The translations under genes and the position numbers were made by a program. DNA of 64,000 nucleotides from Paraoerskovia marina DSM 21750 (GTDB taxonomy: Bacteria > Actinomycetota > Actinomycetes > Actinomycetales > Cellulomonadaceae): contig NZ_JNIY01000005.1 in NCBI RefSeq assembly GCF_000701465.1, positions 186,001 through 250,000 of the forward strand, in the 5' to 3' direction. Of this stretch, positions 1 through 9,170 are shown in pieces. The first letter of the stretch is position 1. Each line of letters begins with the position of its first letter. The notes beneath the pieces are model-generated. The model was not told the origin of the DNA and ran no database searches. It saw nothing but the letters and a program-made list of their open reading frames with translations.

Positions 1-288
1 GGCGTGCTTGCGCGAGACGGTGACGTCGTCGAGGAAGATGTCGGCCCGCTCGCTGCGGCCCGCGACGGTCCGCGGGGTGTCCAGCAAGAACCGCGACCCG
101 GCCCCGGGTCCGTGCTGCATGATCAGGAGCGCAGAGTGTCGCGGGAGCGCGGCGACGGCGGCCTTCTCGTCCGACTCGAGCCCACCGCGAGGCCCCGGCT
201 CCTCGGCGGCAGCCGGGTCGATGCGGCCGAAGCTGATCGTCGTCTCAGGGCCACCGTGCGTCGGTTCAGGGCCTGCCGGAGTAGTCAT
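1..288 (-). CDS. garA: GarA/OdhI-type FHA-domain regulator (N-terminal part)
   Basis: Forkhead-associated protein; the family switches between binding its own phosphorylated N-terminus and inhibiting 2-oxoglutarate dehydrogenase or activating glutamate dehydrogenase. The first 96 residues are visible; the C-terminus lies beyond the window edge. An ETT motif at residues 15-17 matches the kinase target of mycobacterial GarA and corynebacterial OdhI. The FHA fold starts near residue 50, with GRS at 77-79 and SRKHA at 92-96 supplying the phosphopeptide-binding Arg and Ser. The ATG is preceded by a strong AAGGAGG box. It lies downstream of DUF881 genes as in mycobacteria, but gcvH, usually just before garA there, is absent. 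Confidence 0.85.
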   Translation of the reverse strand, partial: MTTPAGPEPTHGGPETTISFGRIDPAAAEEPGPRGGLESDEKAAVAALPRHSALLIMQHGPGAGSRFLLDTPRTVAGRSERADIFLDDVTVSRKHA

Positions 289-393
289 GTCGCCTCCTTG
301 GCAACGCCGTTTCCGGCCGCTGCGTCCATCATGTCGGATCCGTGTACACCCTATGGCCAGTGAGGCACTCTCCGCACCCTGCGGGGTACGACG

Positions 394-1542
394 CTATGAA
401 CCAGATTCTGGGACGGGCGTCGCAAACTCGGGGTCCTCGGGCTCTCGGGTCGTGGTGATCTCCAGCTCGTCGAGCTGACGGATCGTCTCCTGCGCGCCGG
501 CGTTGCGGACCGCGGCCATCGCACCGCCGGCGATCTCGAGCGCGGGTTCGAGTGTCGTGGGTTCGCCGATCGCCGCCCAGTGGTACGGCGACTCGAGGAG
601 GTTGTCGTCCATGACGAGGCCGTCCTCGCCCCGGGTGAACCAGGTGCTCGTGACGACGCGGACACCGTTGAGCTCGATCGCCTCGGCCCCGGCGTTGCGC
701 AGCTCTTCGAGGATGTTGAACATCGTCGAGGCCGACAGCGCCTCGGAACCCTCGATGATGGTCAGCTCGATGCCGGGCCCCGTGGCGGGCAGGCGGCCGG
801 ACAGGATGCCCTCGGTCGTCGCCTGTTCCTGCGCGAGCTCCTCGGACCGCCGGTCGCTCTCGACGCCGGCGGCGAGCTCGTCGCGGGTCGCCTCGAGCTC
901 ACGGGATCGTTCCTCGAGCTCGTTGGTCCGCTGGGTCGCCTCGTCGAGCAGCCTGACGAGCTCGGACTGGCGCAGCGTGGAGTACTCGTCCTCCTGGTTG
1001 GCACCGACCTGCACGACCAGGGCGAAGCCGAGTCCCGCGAGCAGCACCGCAGCGAGAAACTGCGACCTGCGCGAGGCGAACCAGCTCGGGCCGACCGGGT
1101 CGTGGTGGCCGGCGCGGTGCTCGTGGTCGTCGTCGGCCGCGTCAGTGTCCGACGGGTCGACCTCGAGGTCGGAACCGGCCGCGTCGGGTTCGGTGTCGGT
1201 GGTCCCCCGGTCGTCGCGCGTCCGTTCGCTCACGTGGTGCTCCTGCGGCTCGGGCGGTCCGGGGCGGTCGACGTCGGACTCGTCGGCCGTGTCGAGCTCC
1301 TCCTCCGACGCTCCTTCCTCATCGGGCCCGTCGTCTGCGGCTCCGCGAGGCTCACGGGCCTCCTCCGGCGCATCGGTGACCGGCACCGCCTGCGCCTCCG
1401 AGCCTGCGGGCCCGGCGGGCTGCGACGTCCCGTCCTCCGGGCGCTCTGTCTCGTCCGCGGCGTCTGCGGGGTCTGCGGCGCCCGTCGGGTCCTTGCGCCC
1501 GGGAGCGGGCTCGTCGTTCTCCGGTGAGGTCATGCCGCTCAC
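394..1542 (-). CDS. DUF881 family membrane protein with long acidic N-terminus
   Basis: Single-pass membrane protein of the DUF881 family, function unknown. Residues 1-150 are a low-complexity Asp/Glu/Pro-rich cytoplasmic tail, a membrane segment follows at about 162-180, then a coiled coil at about 190-235 and the extracytoplasmic DUF881 domain. The GTG start shares a GTGA overlap with the stop of the small basic protein gene, so the two are translationally coupled. The long acidic tail is unusual; the sister DUF881 protein at 1868-2773 lacks it. A second in-frame ATG three codons later is an alternative start. The DUF881-sbp-DUF881 trio suggests one membrane complex (inference). Confidence 0.85.
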   Translation of the reverse strand: MSGMTSPENDEPAPGRKDPTGAADPADAADETERPEDGTSQPAGPAGSEAQAVPVTDAPEEAREPRGAADDGPDEEGASEEELDTADESDVDRPGPPEPQEHHVSERTRDDRGTTDTEPDAAGSDLEVDPSDTDAADDDHEHRAGHHDPVGPSWFASRRSQFLAAVLLAGLGFALVVQVGANQEDEYSTLRQSELVRLLDEATQRTNELEERSRELEATRDELAAGVESDRRSEELAQEQATTEGILSGRLPATGPGIELTIIEGSEALSASTMFNILEELRNAGAEAIELNGVRVVTSTWFTRGEDGLVMDDNLLESPYHWAAIGEPTTLEPALEIAGGAMAAVRNAGAQETIRQLDELEITTTREPEDPEFATPVPESGS

Positions 1543-1871
1543 GCCTTGAACAGGTGGCGGCGGATCGCCGCGGAGTTGGAGAAGATGCGGATCCCGAGGA
1601 CGACGACGACGCCCGTGGACATCTGGCTGCCCACACCGAGCTGGTCTCCGAGGAAGACGATGAAGGCCGCGATGACCGTGTTCGACAGGAACGACACGAG
1701 GAAGACCTTGTCGTCGAACATGCCGTCGAGCTTGGCGCGCAGGCCACCCATCAGGGCGTCGAGCGCGGCGATCACCGCGATCGGGAGATACGGCGCGAGG
1801 AACGCGGGAACTTCAGGCTGCAGGGCCAGGCCGGCAATCATGCCGACCACGAGGCCGATCACGGCGATCAT
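1539..1871 (-). CDS. Small basic family membrane protein (DUF1290)
   Basis: Hydrophobic 110-residue protein of the small-basic-protein family (DUF1290), ending in a short basic tail. Three or four membrane helices can be read at roughly 3-20, 25-42, 57-75 and 84-100. It sits between two DUF881 genes and overlaps each by four bases (ATGA at its start, GTGA at its end), the conserved arrangement seen in many actinobacteria and Firmicutes. The function is unknown; a role at the division site or cell envelope has been suggested from context only. Confidence 0.85.
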   Translation of the reverse strand: MIAVIGLVVGMIAGLALQPEVPAFLAPYLPIAVIAALDALMGGLRAKLDGMFDDKVFLVSFLSNTVIAAFIVFLGDQLGVGSQMSTGVVVVLGIRIFSNSAAIRRHLFKA

Positions 1872-2773
1872 GGGGTGCTTTCCGGGTCGGACGTCGGCGG
1901 CTCCGTCGAGGTGCTGTCGGCGTCGGTGTCGTCTGCATCGTCTTGGTTGGAGTCTAGGGGTTGTGCGTAGAACGTCTGGATGCTCGGGTCGGCCGGCACG
2001 GAGAGCCCGCTGGACTGTGGCGTGGTCGAGCTCTGGATCCCGAACGACGACAACGTGAGGATGAATGATGCGCCCGGGGACTTCGCGAACTCCGTCTGCA
2101 TCGTCGTCGGGTCGCCGACGGCGGTGATGCGGTACGGGGAGGAGACCGGTTGCAGGTCGACGAGGATCGCCTGACCCGCGGACCGGATGGCGCTGAGCGG
2201 GGTCAGGCGTCGTCCGTTGATCGAGATCGCCTCAGCGCCCGCGTACCAGAGCGAGTTCACCACGCGCTGCAGGTCGTCGTCGTGCACCCGGGAGTCGGTG
2301 TCGATCTCCGCACCGGCCAGGGCGCTCGCGTCGGCGAGGGTGAGCAGCAGTCCCCCGCCCTCGACGGCGACCGACCCGGACACGACGCCGTCACGCAGCA
2401 GAGCGGCCTGGACGTCGGGGTCCTGGTCGTCGAAGGTCTGGGACCGGAGGGCCTCCACCTCGTCGGACAGGCCGTCGACCTCAGCGCCCAGGGCGTCGGC
2501 CTGGCGCTCGCGGTCGGCGAGCTCGGTCTCGAGGAGCGTGCGGGCCTCGGCGGCGGCCGGCTGGGGTGCGCGCAGGGTGACGGCGGCGACGGTGACGACG
2601 AGACCGATCGCCGCGGCGACCAGGAAGACCGTGACGGTCACCCAGGCGGCCCGGCGGGTCCCGCCGTCGGGGCTCTGGGCACGCCGTTCGGCGGCCGCCG
2701 CGTAGCCGGGGTCGAGGGGACGTTCCATCACCTCGCGCAGCAGCGTCATCGACTCGTCCGGGCGGCGCGTCAT
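1868..2773 (-). CDS. DUF881 family membrane protein
   Basis: A 301-residue DUF881 protein and first gene of the trio. After about 50 residues there is one membrane segment (near 58-80), then a coiled coil and the DUF881 domain with its typical NGRRLTPLSAIR-like segment. The ATG beginning MTRRPDE is chosen because GGAGG stands seven bases upstream; the reading frame extends further 5' but that part has no family similarity. The stop overlaps the small basic protein start (ATGA). Function unknown; probably acts with its two neighbours at the membrane. Confidence 0.85.
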   Translation of the reverse strand: MTRRPDESMTLLREVMERPLDPGYAAAAERRAQSPDGGTRRAAWVTVTVFLVAAAIGLVVTVAAVTLRAPQPAAAEARTLLETELADRERQADALGAEVDGLSDEVEALRSQTFDDQDPDVQAALLRDGVVSGSVAVEGGGLLLTLADASALAGAEIDTDSRVHDDDLQRVVNSLWYAGAEAISINGRRLTPLSAIRSAGQAILVDLQPVSSPYRITAVGDPTTMQTEFAKSPGASFILTLSSFGIQSSTTPQSSGLSVPADPSIQTFYAQPLDSNQDDADDTDADSTSTEPPTSDPESTP

Positions 2774-3158
2774 CGGACTTCCTCCACGATCAGGGTCACG
2801 ACGCCGACGGTACCGGGGACGAGGCAGGGCGTGAACAGCGCCGGGACACAGGTCGCACGGGTATGTGTCGCCGTCGCGGTCTGCACGTCGCCCTCCCCTT
2901 CTCGTGCGGTGCGGTGCTCGGGGCAAGCGTAGTGTCCCCGAGGCGTTGTGGCCGACCTCACCGGGCCTCGGTGTTCCCATGCCGGCGGGCAGAACGTACG
3001 CTGGAGGGACTCCAGTGGAGTATGTCGCCATTCCCGTGGTGTGTATTCGCGCCCTACTGTGCGCGCCTCTCGTCAGTTTGTGTCCGGGACAGCGACCTGC
3101 GGAGAACCGACTCGGTGACCGCACGACGCTCCGCCGCCCCACATGAACGGACCGGTAC
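2774..3158. other. Divergent intergenic region with short dyad
   Basis: This 385-base region separates the minus-strand DUF881 operon from plus-strand deaD. It holds no convincing gene. An odd-centred dyad, ACTCCA-g-TGGAGT, lies at 3009-3021. A TACTGT box at 3055-3060 could be a -10 for deaD, giving a leader of about 90 bases, but no good -35 accompanies it. A minus-strand open frame of 63 codons here has no recognisable features. Confidence 0.4.
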
Positions 3159-4991
3159 GTGACCGATCACGCTGCACCCACCCCTGCCCTGACCTTCGAC
3201 GACCTGAACCTGCCGGCCTCGCTGCGCAAGGCTGTCGCCGACCTGGGCTTCACCACCCCCTCCGCCATCCAGGCCGAGGCGATCCCGGCCCTGCTGTCGG
3301 GTCGCGACATCACCGGCATCGCCCAGACCGGCACCGGCAAGACGGCGGCCTTCGGCCTGCCGCTGCTGGCCGCGATCGACCCGACCTTGCGCCGTACGCA
3401 GTCGCTGGTCCTCGCCCCGACCCGCGAGCTCGCGATGCAGGTCGCGGAGGCCATCGAGTCGTTCGCCGCCGACATGCCCGGTCTGGAGGTCGTCCCCGTC
3501 TACGGCGGCGCGCCGTTCGGCCCGCAGGCACGCTCGTTGCGCGACGGCGCCCAGGTCGTCGTCGGCACTCCCGGTCGCGTCATCGACCACCTCGAGCGCG
3601 GAACCCTCAAGCTCGACTCGATCCGGTTCCTCGCTCTGGACGAGGCCGACGAGATGCTGCGCATGGGCTTCGCCGAGGACGTCGAGAACATCTTCAACCG
3701 TGCCCCTGTCGAGCGTCAGGTCGCACTCTTCTCCGCGACCATGCCCCCGCAGATTCGTCGCGTGGCGGCCCAGCACCTCAACGACCCCCTCGAGATCGCC
3801 GTCGCCCGCCAGGCCACGACGGTCACCAGCGTCCGCCAGACCTACGCCGTCGTGCCGTTCCGCCACAAGGCCGGTTCCCTCGCCCGCGTGATCGCGACCT
3901 CGGACGTCGACGCGGCGATCGTGTTCGTCCGCACCCGTGCCGCCGCCGAGGAGGTCGGGTCCGCCCTCGTCGAACGCGGGATCGCCGCTGCGACCATCTC
4001 GGGCGACGTCGCGCAGAAGGACCGCGAGAAGATCGTCGAGCGCCTGCGCTCCGGCCAGGTCGACGTCCTCGTCGCCACCGACGTCGCCGCGCGCGGACTC
4101 GACGTCGACCGCATCGGCCTCGTCGTGAACTTCGACCTGCCCAAGGAGCCCGAGGCCTACGTGCACCGCATCGGCCGCACCGGCCGTGCAGGCCGGTCAG
4201 GCACCGCGCTGTCGTTCGTCAACCCGCACGAGCGCGGACGCCTGAAGACGATCGAGCGGATGATCCGCGTGCGGCTCGAGGAGATCGAGATCCCCTCCCC
4301 CGCCGACGTCTCCGCCCACCGGGCCAAGACCCTCCTCGCGAAGGTTGCCGACCGCACCGAGGCCGGCCGCCTGACGATGTACGCGGACCTCGTCCGCACC
4401 TACCTGACAGAGCACCCCGATACCGACCCGGTCGACCTCGCCGCGGCGCTCGCGGCGCTCGCGGTCGGCGACGACGGCCCGAAGGCCCGTGCCGAGCAGG
4501 AGGCGTTCGACGCCGAGCGTGCCGAGGCGAAGGCCGCCCGCGAGCGTGGCGCAGCACGTCGCGAAGGCACCCGTCCCGACCGCGAGCGGTCCCCCCGGGT
4601 CCGTGACGAGCGTGAGCGCGGTGAGCGCGGGATCCGCCGCGAGGCCGTCGGGACGCGCTACCGCGTCTCGGTCGGGCACAAGGACGGCGTCGAGCCGCGT
4701 GGCATCGTCGGTGCGCTGACGAACGAGGGCGGGCTCAACGGCAAGGACCTCGGCAAGATCGACATCTTCCCGAGCTTCTCCCTGGTCGACATCGTCCCGA
4801 ACCTCGACGACGAGACGCTCGCCCGGATCGGACGGGCCCGTGTGGGCGGTCGCCCGCTGCGCATCACGAAGGACCGCGGGGCACCGTCGGGCGCTCGCGG
4901 CTCGAGCGCTCCGCGGCACGAGCACCGTCACGGTGCGACGAGCCGCCCGGTGAACCGTCCGGAGCGTTCGCGCGCAGGCTCGGACCGCTAG
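3159..4991 (+). CDS. deaD: DEAD-box ATP-dependent RNA helicase (DeaD/CsdA type)
   Basis: RNA helicase that remodels structured RNA, typically during ribosome assembly, RNA turnover or cold adaptation. All core motifs are present: Q motif near residue 13, AQTGTGKT at 55-62, PTREL at 87-91, TPGR at 137-140, DEAD at 161-164, SAT at 192-194 and HRIGRTGR near 336. A charged linker leads to a C-terminal DbpA/CsdA-type RNA-binding domain at about 490-560 and a basic tail. The start is GTG. It is a single-gene unit on the plus strand between minus-strand operons, closed by a strong terminator. Confidence 0.92.
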   Translation: MTDHAAPTPALTFDDLNLPASLRKAVADLGFTTPSAIQAEAIPALLSGRDITGIAQTGTGKTAAFGLPLLAAIDPTLRRTQSLVLAPTRELAMQVAEAIESFAADMPGLEVVPVYGGAPFGPQARSLRDGAQVVVGTPGRVIDHLERGTLKLDSIRFLALDEADEMLRMGFAEDVENIFNRAPVERQVALFSATMPPQIRRVAAQHLNDPLEIAVARQATTVTSVRQTYAVVPFRHKAGSLARVIATSDVDAAIVFVRTRAAAEEVGSALVERGIAAATISGDVAQKDREKIVERLRSGQVDVLVATDVAARGLDVDRIGLVVNFDLPKEPEAYVHRIGRTGRAGRSGTALSFVNPHERGRLKTIERMIRVRLEEIEIPSPADVSAHRAKTLLAKVADRTEAGRLTMYADLVRTYLTEHPDTDPVDLAAALAALAVGDDGPKARAEQEAFDAERAEAKAARERGAARREGTRPDRERSPRVRDERERGERGIRREAVGTRYRVSVGHKDGVEPRGIVGALTNEGGLNGKDLGKIDIFPSFSLVDIVPNLDDETLARIGRARVGGRPLRITKDRGAPSGARGSSAPRHEHRHGATSRPVNRPERSRAGSDR

Positions 4992-4996
4992 TCCGT

Positions 4997-5049
4997 CATG
5001 ACGAGGAAGAGCCCCGCAGCCAGTGGCTGCGGGGCCCTTCCTCGTCATG
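4997..5049. terminator. Very strong bidirectional terminator after deaD
   Basis: A near-perfect 53-base inverted repeat. The outer 13-base arms (4997-5009 and 5037-5049) and inner 12-base arms (5011-5022 and 5024-5035) are interrupted by one mismatch (5010/5036) and centre on a single base. It lies between convergent deaD and the PH-domain gene and can serve both strands. There is no long U-tract, as is common for GC-rich actinobacterial terminators. Confidence 0.8.
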
Positions 5050-5118
5050 CCCCGGGCCACCCGCGCCGTCCGGGCCCCACGTCGTGCGTTCCGAGGGCGT
5101 GCACGCAGGGTCGTGCTG

Positions 5119-5580
5119 TCAGGGTCGAGGTTCGGGGGCCTCGCCGTGGGCGGCGACGAGCGCGGCGAGGCGACGTGCCTGGGCCTCGGAGCGTGCGCCG
5201 TCGGCGCGCTGGACGGCGAGGACGGAGACGGTGTCTCCGTCCGACAGGTCGAGGCGGACCCAGGCGTCGTCGGGGCTGAAGCGGACGGCCACGATCTGTG
5301 CCCAGTCGAGCCTGCGGGTGCTCCCCGCGTTGCGGATGGTGATGCCCTGGGGGTTGACGTCGGCACGGACCCCGCCGAGCCGCCACATGAGGAAGGCGGA
5401 GAACGCACCGAAGCCGAGGAGTGACGCACGGTTTCCGGCCGAGGCCATCGGACCTTCGACGACGACGGCGATGATGATGCAGCCGCCGAGGAGGATCGCA
5501 GCCAGGACGAGCGCGACGGCGCGCCCCCACCGGGGGTAGAACGACGCGTAGGGGTCGGTGTCGCGGGGTACGGACGCCAT
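5119..5580 (-). CDS. Membrane-anchored bacterial PH-domain protein
   Basis: A protein of about 153 residues with two hydrophobic segments near the N-terminus (about 21-41 and 48-63 from the chosen start) followed by a bacterial PH-like domain (IRNAGSTRRLDWAQIVAVRF region). Proteins of this kind are often encoded next to hisG in actinobacteria; function unknown. The ATG begins five bases after the hisG stop without a clear Shine-Dalgarno, suggesting translational coupling. An in-frame GTG at 5598, inside hisG, is an alternative start. The gene ends facing the deaD terminator. Confidence 0.75.
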   Translation of the reverse strand: MASVPRDTDPYASFYPRWGRAVALVLAAILLGGCIIIAVVVEGPMASAGNRASLLGFGAFSAFLMWRLGGVRADVNPQGITIRNAGSTRRLDWAQIVAVRFSPDDAWVRLDLSDGDTVSVLAVQRADGARSEAQARRLAALVAAHGEAPEPRP

Positions 5581-5585
5581 GGTGC

Positions 5586-6434
5586 TCAGAGTCGGCACGC
5601 GTGGATGGACGTCACGAGGATCGCCCGTGCCCCCACGTCGTACAGGGCGTCCATCACCTGGTTGGTCTCGCGGCGCGGGACCATTGCGCGGACGGCAGCC
5701 CAGTCGTTGTCGTGCAGCGCGGAGACGGTCGGAGACTCGAGCCCCGGGGTGAGGGCCACGGCCTGCTCGACGAGCCGGACGGGGACGTCGTAGTCGAGCA
5801 GGACGTACTGCCGGGCGGTGAGCACCCCCTGCAGGCGGCGGGTGAGGATCTCCAGTCCCGCCGGGTCCTCCTCACCGCGCCGCTTGATGAGGACGGCCTC
5901 GGAGCGCAGGATCGGCTCTCCGAACACCTCCAGGCCGGCCGCGCGCAGCGTCGTCCCCGTCTCCACGACGTCCGCGATCACGTCGGCGACGCCGAGACGC
6001 ACCGACGACTCGACGGCTCCGTCGAGGTGCACGATCCCCGCGGGCTCGATCCCCCGGCTGGTCAGGTACTGCTCCACCAGGACGTTGTACGACGTCGCGA
6101 TCCGCTTGCCCGCGAGCTCGGAGATCTGCGTCGTCGTCCCCGACGGCGCTGCGAACCGGAACGTCGACCCGGCGAAGCCCAGCGGCAGGTGCTCGTCCGC
6201 CCGCGCCCCCGAGTCGAGCAGCAGGTCCCGGCCCGTGATCCCGGCGTCGACCGTCCCCGCCCCGACGTACACCGCGACGTCGCGCGGACGCAGGAAGAAG
6301 AACTCGACGTCGTTGTCCGGGTCTGCCAGGACGAGCTCGCGCGAGTCACGGCGCTGCCGGTACCCGGCCTCCCTCAACATCGCAGCAGCAGGCTCGGACA
6401 GTGACCCCTTGTTCGGGACGGCAATGCGCAGCAC
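5586..6434 (-). CDS. hisG: ATP phosphoribosyltransferase, long form
   Basis: Catalyses the first committed step of histidine synthesis, joining ATP and PRPP to phosphoribosyl-ATP. At 282 residues it is the long, hexameric form with a C-terminal ACT-like domain that binds histidine for feedback inhibition and needs no HisZ. The N-terminus [16 protein letters not shown] is canonical. It follows hisE by 42 bases; the rest of the his genes are not in this window. Confidence 0.95.
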   Translation of the reverse strand: MLRIAVPNKGSLSEPAAAMLREAGYRQRRDSRELVLADPDNDVEFFFLRPRDVAVYVGAGTVDAGITGRDLLLDSGARADEHLPLGFAGSTFRFAAPSGTTTQISELAGKRIATSYNVLVEQYLTSRGIEPAGIVHLDGAVESSVRLGVADVIADVVETGTTLRAAGLEVFGEPILRSEAVLIKRRGEEDPAGLEILTRRLQGVLTARQYVLLDYDVPVRLVEQAVALTPGLESPTVSALHDNDWAAVRAMVPRRETNQVMDALYDVGARAILVTSIHACRL

Positions 6435-6476
6435 GGAATTCCTCGGTTCGACTCTGACGACACGGGCAACGACACG

Positions 6477-6740
6477 TCACAGGTAGCGGTAGACGTCCTC
6501 AAGGGTCAGACCCTTCGCCACCATCATGACCTGCAGGTGATACAGCAGCTGGGAGATCTCCTGGGCAGCCTCGGCGTCCGTCTGGAACTCCGACGCCATC
6601 CAGACCTCCGCAGCCTCCTCGACGATCTTCTTGCCGATGGCATGCACGCCGGCGTCCAGCTCCGCGACGGTGCCCGACCCCTCGGGACGCGACACGGACT
6701 TCTCGGTCAGCTCGGCGAACAGCTCCTCAAACGTCTTCAC
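6477..6740 (-). CDS. hisE: Phosphoribosyl-ATP diphosphatase
   Basis: Second step of histidine synthesis, removing pyrophosphate from phosphoribosyl-ATP. The 87-residue all-alpha protein has the family's acidic metal-binding pattern (EEAAEVWMA near residues 40-48) and is a free-standing HisE, not fused to HisI. The start is GTG, with a TAGGCT -10 box six bases upstream, so the message is probably leaderless. It precedes hisG. Confidence 0.93.
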   Translation of the reverse strand: MKTFEELFAELTEKSVSRPEGSGTVAELDAGVHAIGKKIVEEAAEVWMASEFQTDAEAAQEISQLLYHLQVMMVAKGLTLEDVYRYL

Positions 6741-6746
6741 GAACCC

Positions 6747-6752
6747 AGCCTA
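6747..6752 (-). promoter_or_regulatory. -10 box of a leaderless hisE-hisG promoter
   Basis: On the minus strand TAGGCT ends six bases before the hisE GTG, placing the likely transcription start at the start codon. No convincing -35 is visible. Confidence 0.5.
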
Positions 6753-6811
6753 GACGCCCGCGCACGGAACGGTGCACGGATTCCACGCACCGGCCCCGGC
6801 GCTCGCGGACG

Positions 6812-7279
6812 TCACAGTGCACGCAGGGCCAGGACGGTCGCGATCGCCGCCTCGGCGGCCTCGGCGCCCTTGTCCTCGCCGGACCCCGGGAGGCCCGCAC
6901 GCTCGAGGGCCTGCTCCTCGGTGTCGCAGGTCAGGAGCCCGAATCCGACCGGCACGCCGGTCCGGGTCGAGACGTCCGTGAGCCCGTGCGTGGCGGCCGA
7001 GCAGACGTAGTCGAAGTGCGGGGTCCCGCCGCGGATCACGACGCCCAGCGCGACGACCGCGTCGGCGCCGGTCTCAGCCGCTCGCGCCGCCGCGACGGGC
7101 AGCTCGAACGACCCGGGCACCCGCACCTCCGTGACGCTCCTGACGCCAGCCTCCACCAACGCACGGCGTGTCCCGGCCAGCAGCCCGTCCATGACGGTGG
7201 TGTGCCAGCTCGCGGCGACGACCGTGACCCGCAGGCCCGTCCCGTCCACCTGGATCTTCGGTGCTCCTGCTCCGCTCAT
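6812..7279 (-). CDS. ribH: 6,7-dimethyl-8-ribityllumazine synthase
   Basis: Condenses 5-amino-6-ribitylaminouracil with 3,4-dihydroxybutanone 4-phosphate to give lumazine, the penultimate riboflavin step. The 155-residue protein shows VPGSFELP (substrate loop) and [14 protein letters not shown], which contains the catalytic His. The ATG beginning MSGAG overlaps the ribBA stop (ATGA), and it is the last gene of the rib operon. The upstream in-frame extension is only ribBA read in another frame. Confidence 0.95.
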   Translation of the reverse strand: MSGAGAPKIQVDGTGLRVTVVAASWHTTVMDGLLAGTRRALVEAGVRSVTEVRVPGSFELPVAAARAAETGADAVVALGVVIRGGTPHFDYVCSAATHGLTDVSTRTGVPVGFGLLTCDTEEQALERAGLPGSGEDKGAEAAEAAIATVLALRAL

Positions 7280-8544
7280 CGTCCGTCCTCCGTGATCGTG
7301 TCCAGCAGGTGGCCCATCGCCACCTTCTTCGTCAGCAGGTACGCATGGTTGTGCCTGCCGTGCCCCACCTCGAGCCGTGTCGCGCGCACGACGTCGATGC
7401 CCGACGCCGTCAGGCCGGTGACCTTCGCAGGGTTGTTCGTCAGCAGCTCCACCCGACCGAGCCCGAGATCCTCCAGGACCGCCGCGGCGGCACCATACTC
7501 TCTCCTGTCGGCAGGCCAGCCGAGCTCCAGGTTCGCCTCGACCGTGTCCCGGCCGTCGTCCTGCAGCTCGTACGCGCCGATCTTCCCGAGCAGGCCGATG
7601 CCCCGACCCTCGTGCCCCCGCAGGTACACCACCGCGCCCCCGACCGCGGCGACGCGGCGCATCGCCTCGTGCAGCTGAGGGCCACAGTCGCAGCGCAACG
7701 ACCCGAACGCGTCCCCGGTCAGACACTCCGAGTGCACCCGGACCACAGGCACGTCCGCCGGCGCCCCGGTCGGCTCGACCGGCACCAGGGCCACGTGCTC
7801 CGCCCCCGTCTTCACGTCCCGGTACCCGTGCACCCGGAACTCCCCGTGCTCCGTCGGCAGCGCAGCCACACCCGAACGTTGGACCCGGGCACGCTGCGGC
7901 GCAGCCTCCGGCTCCGTCACCACCGGGTCGTGCTCCAAGCGCCAGGCGATCAGGTCCTCGATGGTGATGAGCACCAGCCCCTCCCGCTGCGCCAACGCCG
8001 ACGCGTCGTCCAGACGCACCATCGACCCGTCGTCGTGCACGAGCTCCGCGATACCACCGACCTCACCCGCATCGGCCAGCCGAACGAGGTCGACCGCAGC
8101 CTCCGTGTGCCCCGCACGGTGCAGCACCCCTCCGGCCACCGCACGCAACGGCAGCACATGCCCAGGACGAATCAGATCCACCGCCCCCGACCCCGGGTCC
8201 GCCAGCACGTGAAGCGTCCGTGCACGGTCCGCCGCAGAGATCCCCGTCGTCACGCCGACCGCCGCGTCCACCGTCACCGTGTACGCCGTGCGGCGCGGAT
8301 CCTGACTCTCCGGCACCATCAAGGGCAGCTCCAACGCGTCCGCCCGCCCGATCGGCATCGGCGCACACAGATACCCCGACGAGTGCCGGATCGTCCACGC
8401 CACCCACTCGGCACTCACCCGCGAGGCCGCGAACACCACGTCCGCCTCGTTCTCACGCTCCGGAGAGTCCGCCACCAGCACCGGGCGTCCCGCAGCGATC
8501 TCCTCCAGCGCACGCTCCACCGACGACAGCACCACCCCGCTCAT
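7276..8544 (-). CDS. ribBA: Bifunctional DHBP synthase / GTP cyclohydrolase II
   Basis: Makes both riboflavin precursors: the N-terminal RibB half turns ribulose 5-phosphate into dihydroxybutanone phosphate, and the C-terminal RibA half opens GTP. RENEAD near residue 30 is the RibB acidic loop. The RibA zinc site is visible as [17 protein letters not shown], and [10 protein letters not shown] forms the GTP pocket. The 422-residue length fits a fusion. Start and stop overlap ribE and ribH by ATGA. Confidence 0.95.
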   Translation of the reverse strand: MSGVVLSSVERALEEIAAGRPVLVADSPERENEADVVFAASRVSAEWVAWTIRHSSGYLCAPMPIGRADALELPLMVPESQDPRRTAYTVTVDAAVGVTTGISAADRARTLHVLADPGSGAVDLIRPGHVLPLRAVAGGVLHRAGHTEAAVDLVRLADAGEVGGIAELVHDDGSMVRLDDASALAQREGLVLITIEDLIAWRLEHDPVVTEPEAAPQRARVQRSGVAALPTEHGEFRVHGYRDVKTGAEHVALVPVEPTGAPADVPVVRVHSECLTGDAFGSLRCDCGPQLHEAMRRVAAVGGAVVYLRGHEGRGIGLLGKIGAYELQDDGRDTVEANLELGWPADRREYGAAAAVLEDLGLGRVELLTNNPAKVTGLTASGIDVVRATRLEVGHGRHNHAYLLTKKVAMGHLLDTITEDGR

Positions 8545-9170
8545 GCCACACCCCCGACGGCGCTCGCGGACGAGCCCCCCGCCATCAGCCGCTCGACATA
8601 CTTCGCGACCACGTCCACCTCGAGGTTCACCCGGGCGCCCGGCTCCAGCGCGCCGAGAACCGTCGCCTCCAACGTCGTCGGGATCAGCGAGACGCCGAAC
8701 GAGTCGGAACCCACCGACGTCACCGTCAACGACACCCCGCTGACGGCGATCGAGCCCTTCTCCGCGACATACCGGAGCAGATCCGACGGTGCGGCAAACA
8801 CCAGGTCGTCCCACCTCTCCCCCGGCGATCTGGAGACCAACGCACCGACGCCGTCCACGTGCCCCTGGACGATGTGCCCGCCCAGCCGCCCGTGGGCCGG
8901 CATCGCCCGCTCGAGATTGACGCGCGCCCCCACCGTCAGGCCACCGAGCGCAGTGCGGCGCAACGACTCCGGCATCACGTCCGCCGTGAACACCGCACCG
9001 TCGACACCCGCGACCGTCAGGCAGACCCCGTCCACGGCGATCGAGTCCCCCAGCCGCACGTCCGACGTCACCACGGGCCCCTCCACCGTGAGCACCGCGT
9101 CACCCTCCGGACCCGACGGGAACTCCAGCCCCCGCACCACACCCATCTCCTCGACGATTCCCGTGAACAT
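8541..9170 (-). CDS. ribE: Riboflavin synthase, alpha chain
   Basis: Dismutates two lumazine molecules to riboflavin and aminoribitylpyrimidine. The 209-residue protein consists of two similar lumazine-binding barrels beginning MFTGIVEE, with the repeat restarting near residue 97. The ATG of MFTG is chosen because AGGAG lies at a good distance and the start shares a TGATG junction with the ribD stop; a GTG two codons upstream is less likely. Confidence 0.95.
   Translation of the reverse strand: MFTGIVEEMGVVRGLEFPSGPEGDAVLTVEGPVVTSDVRLGDSIAVDGVCLTVAGVDGAVFTADVMPESLRRTALGGLTVGARVNLERAMPAHGRLGGHIVQGHVDGVGALVSRSPGERWDDLVFAAPSDLLRYVAEKGSIAVSGVSLTVTSVGSDSFGVSLIPTTLEATVLGALEPGARVNLEVDVVAKYVERLMAGGSSASAVGGVA

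Noticed and set aside
2770-2961. Minus-strand open frame of 63 codons upstream of the first DUF881 gene
   Set aside because: No ribosome binding site or domain, composition like random sequence, and it overlaps the DUF881 start.
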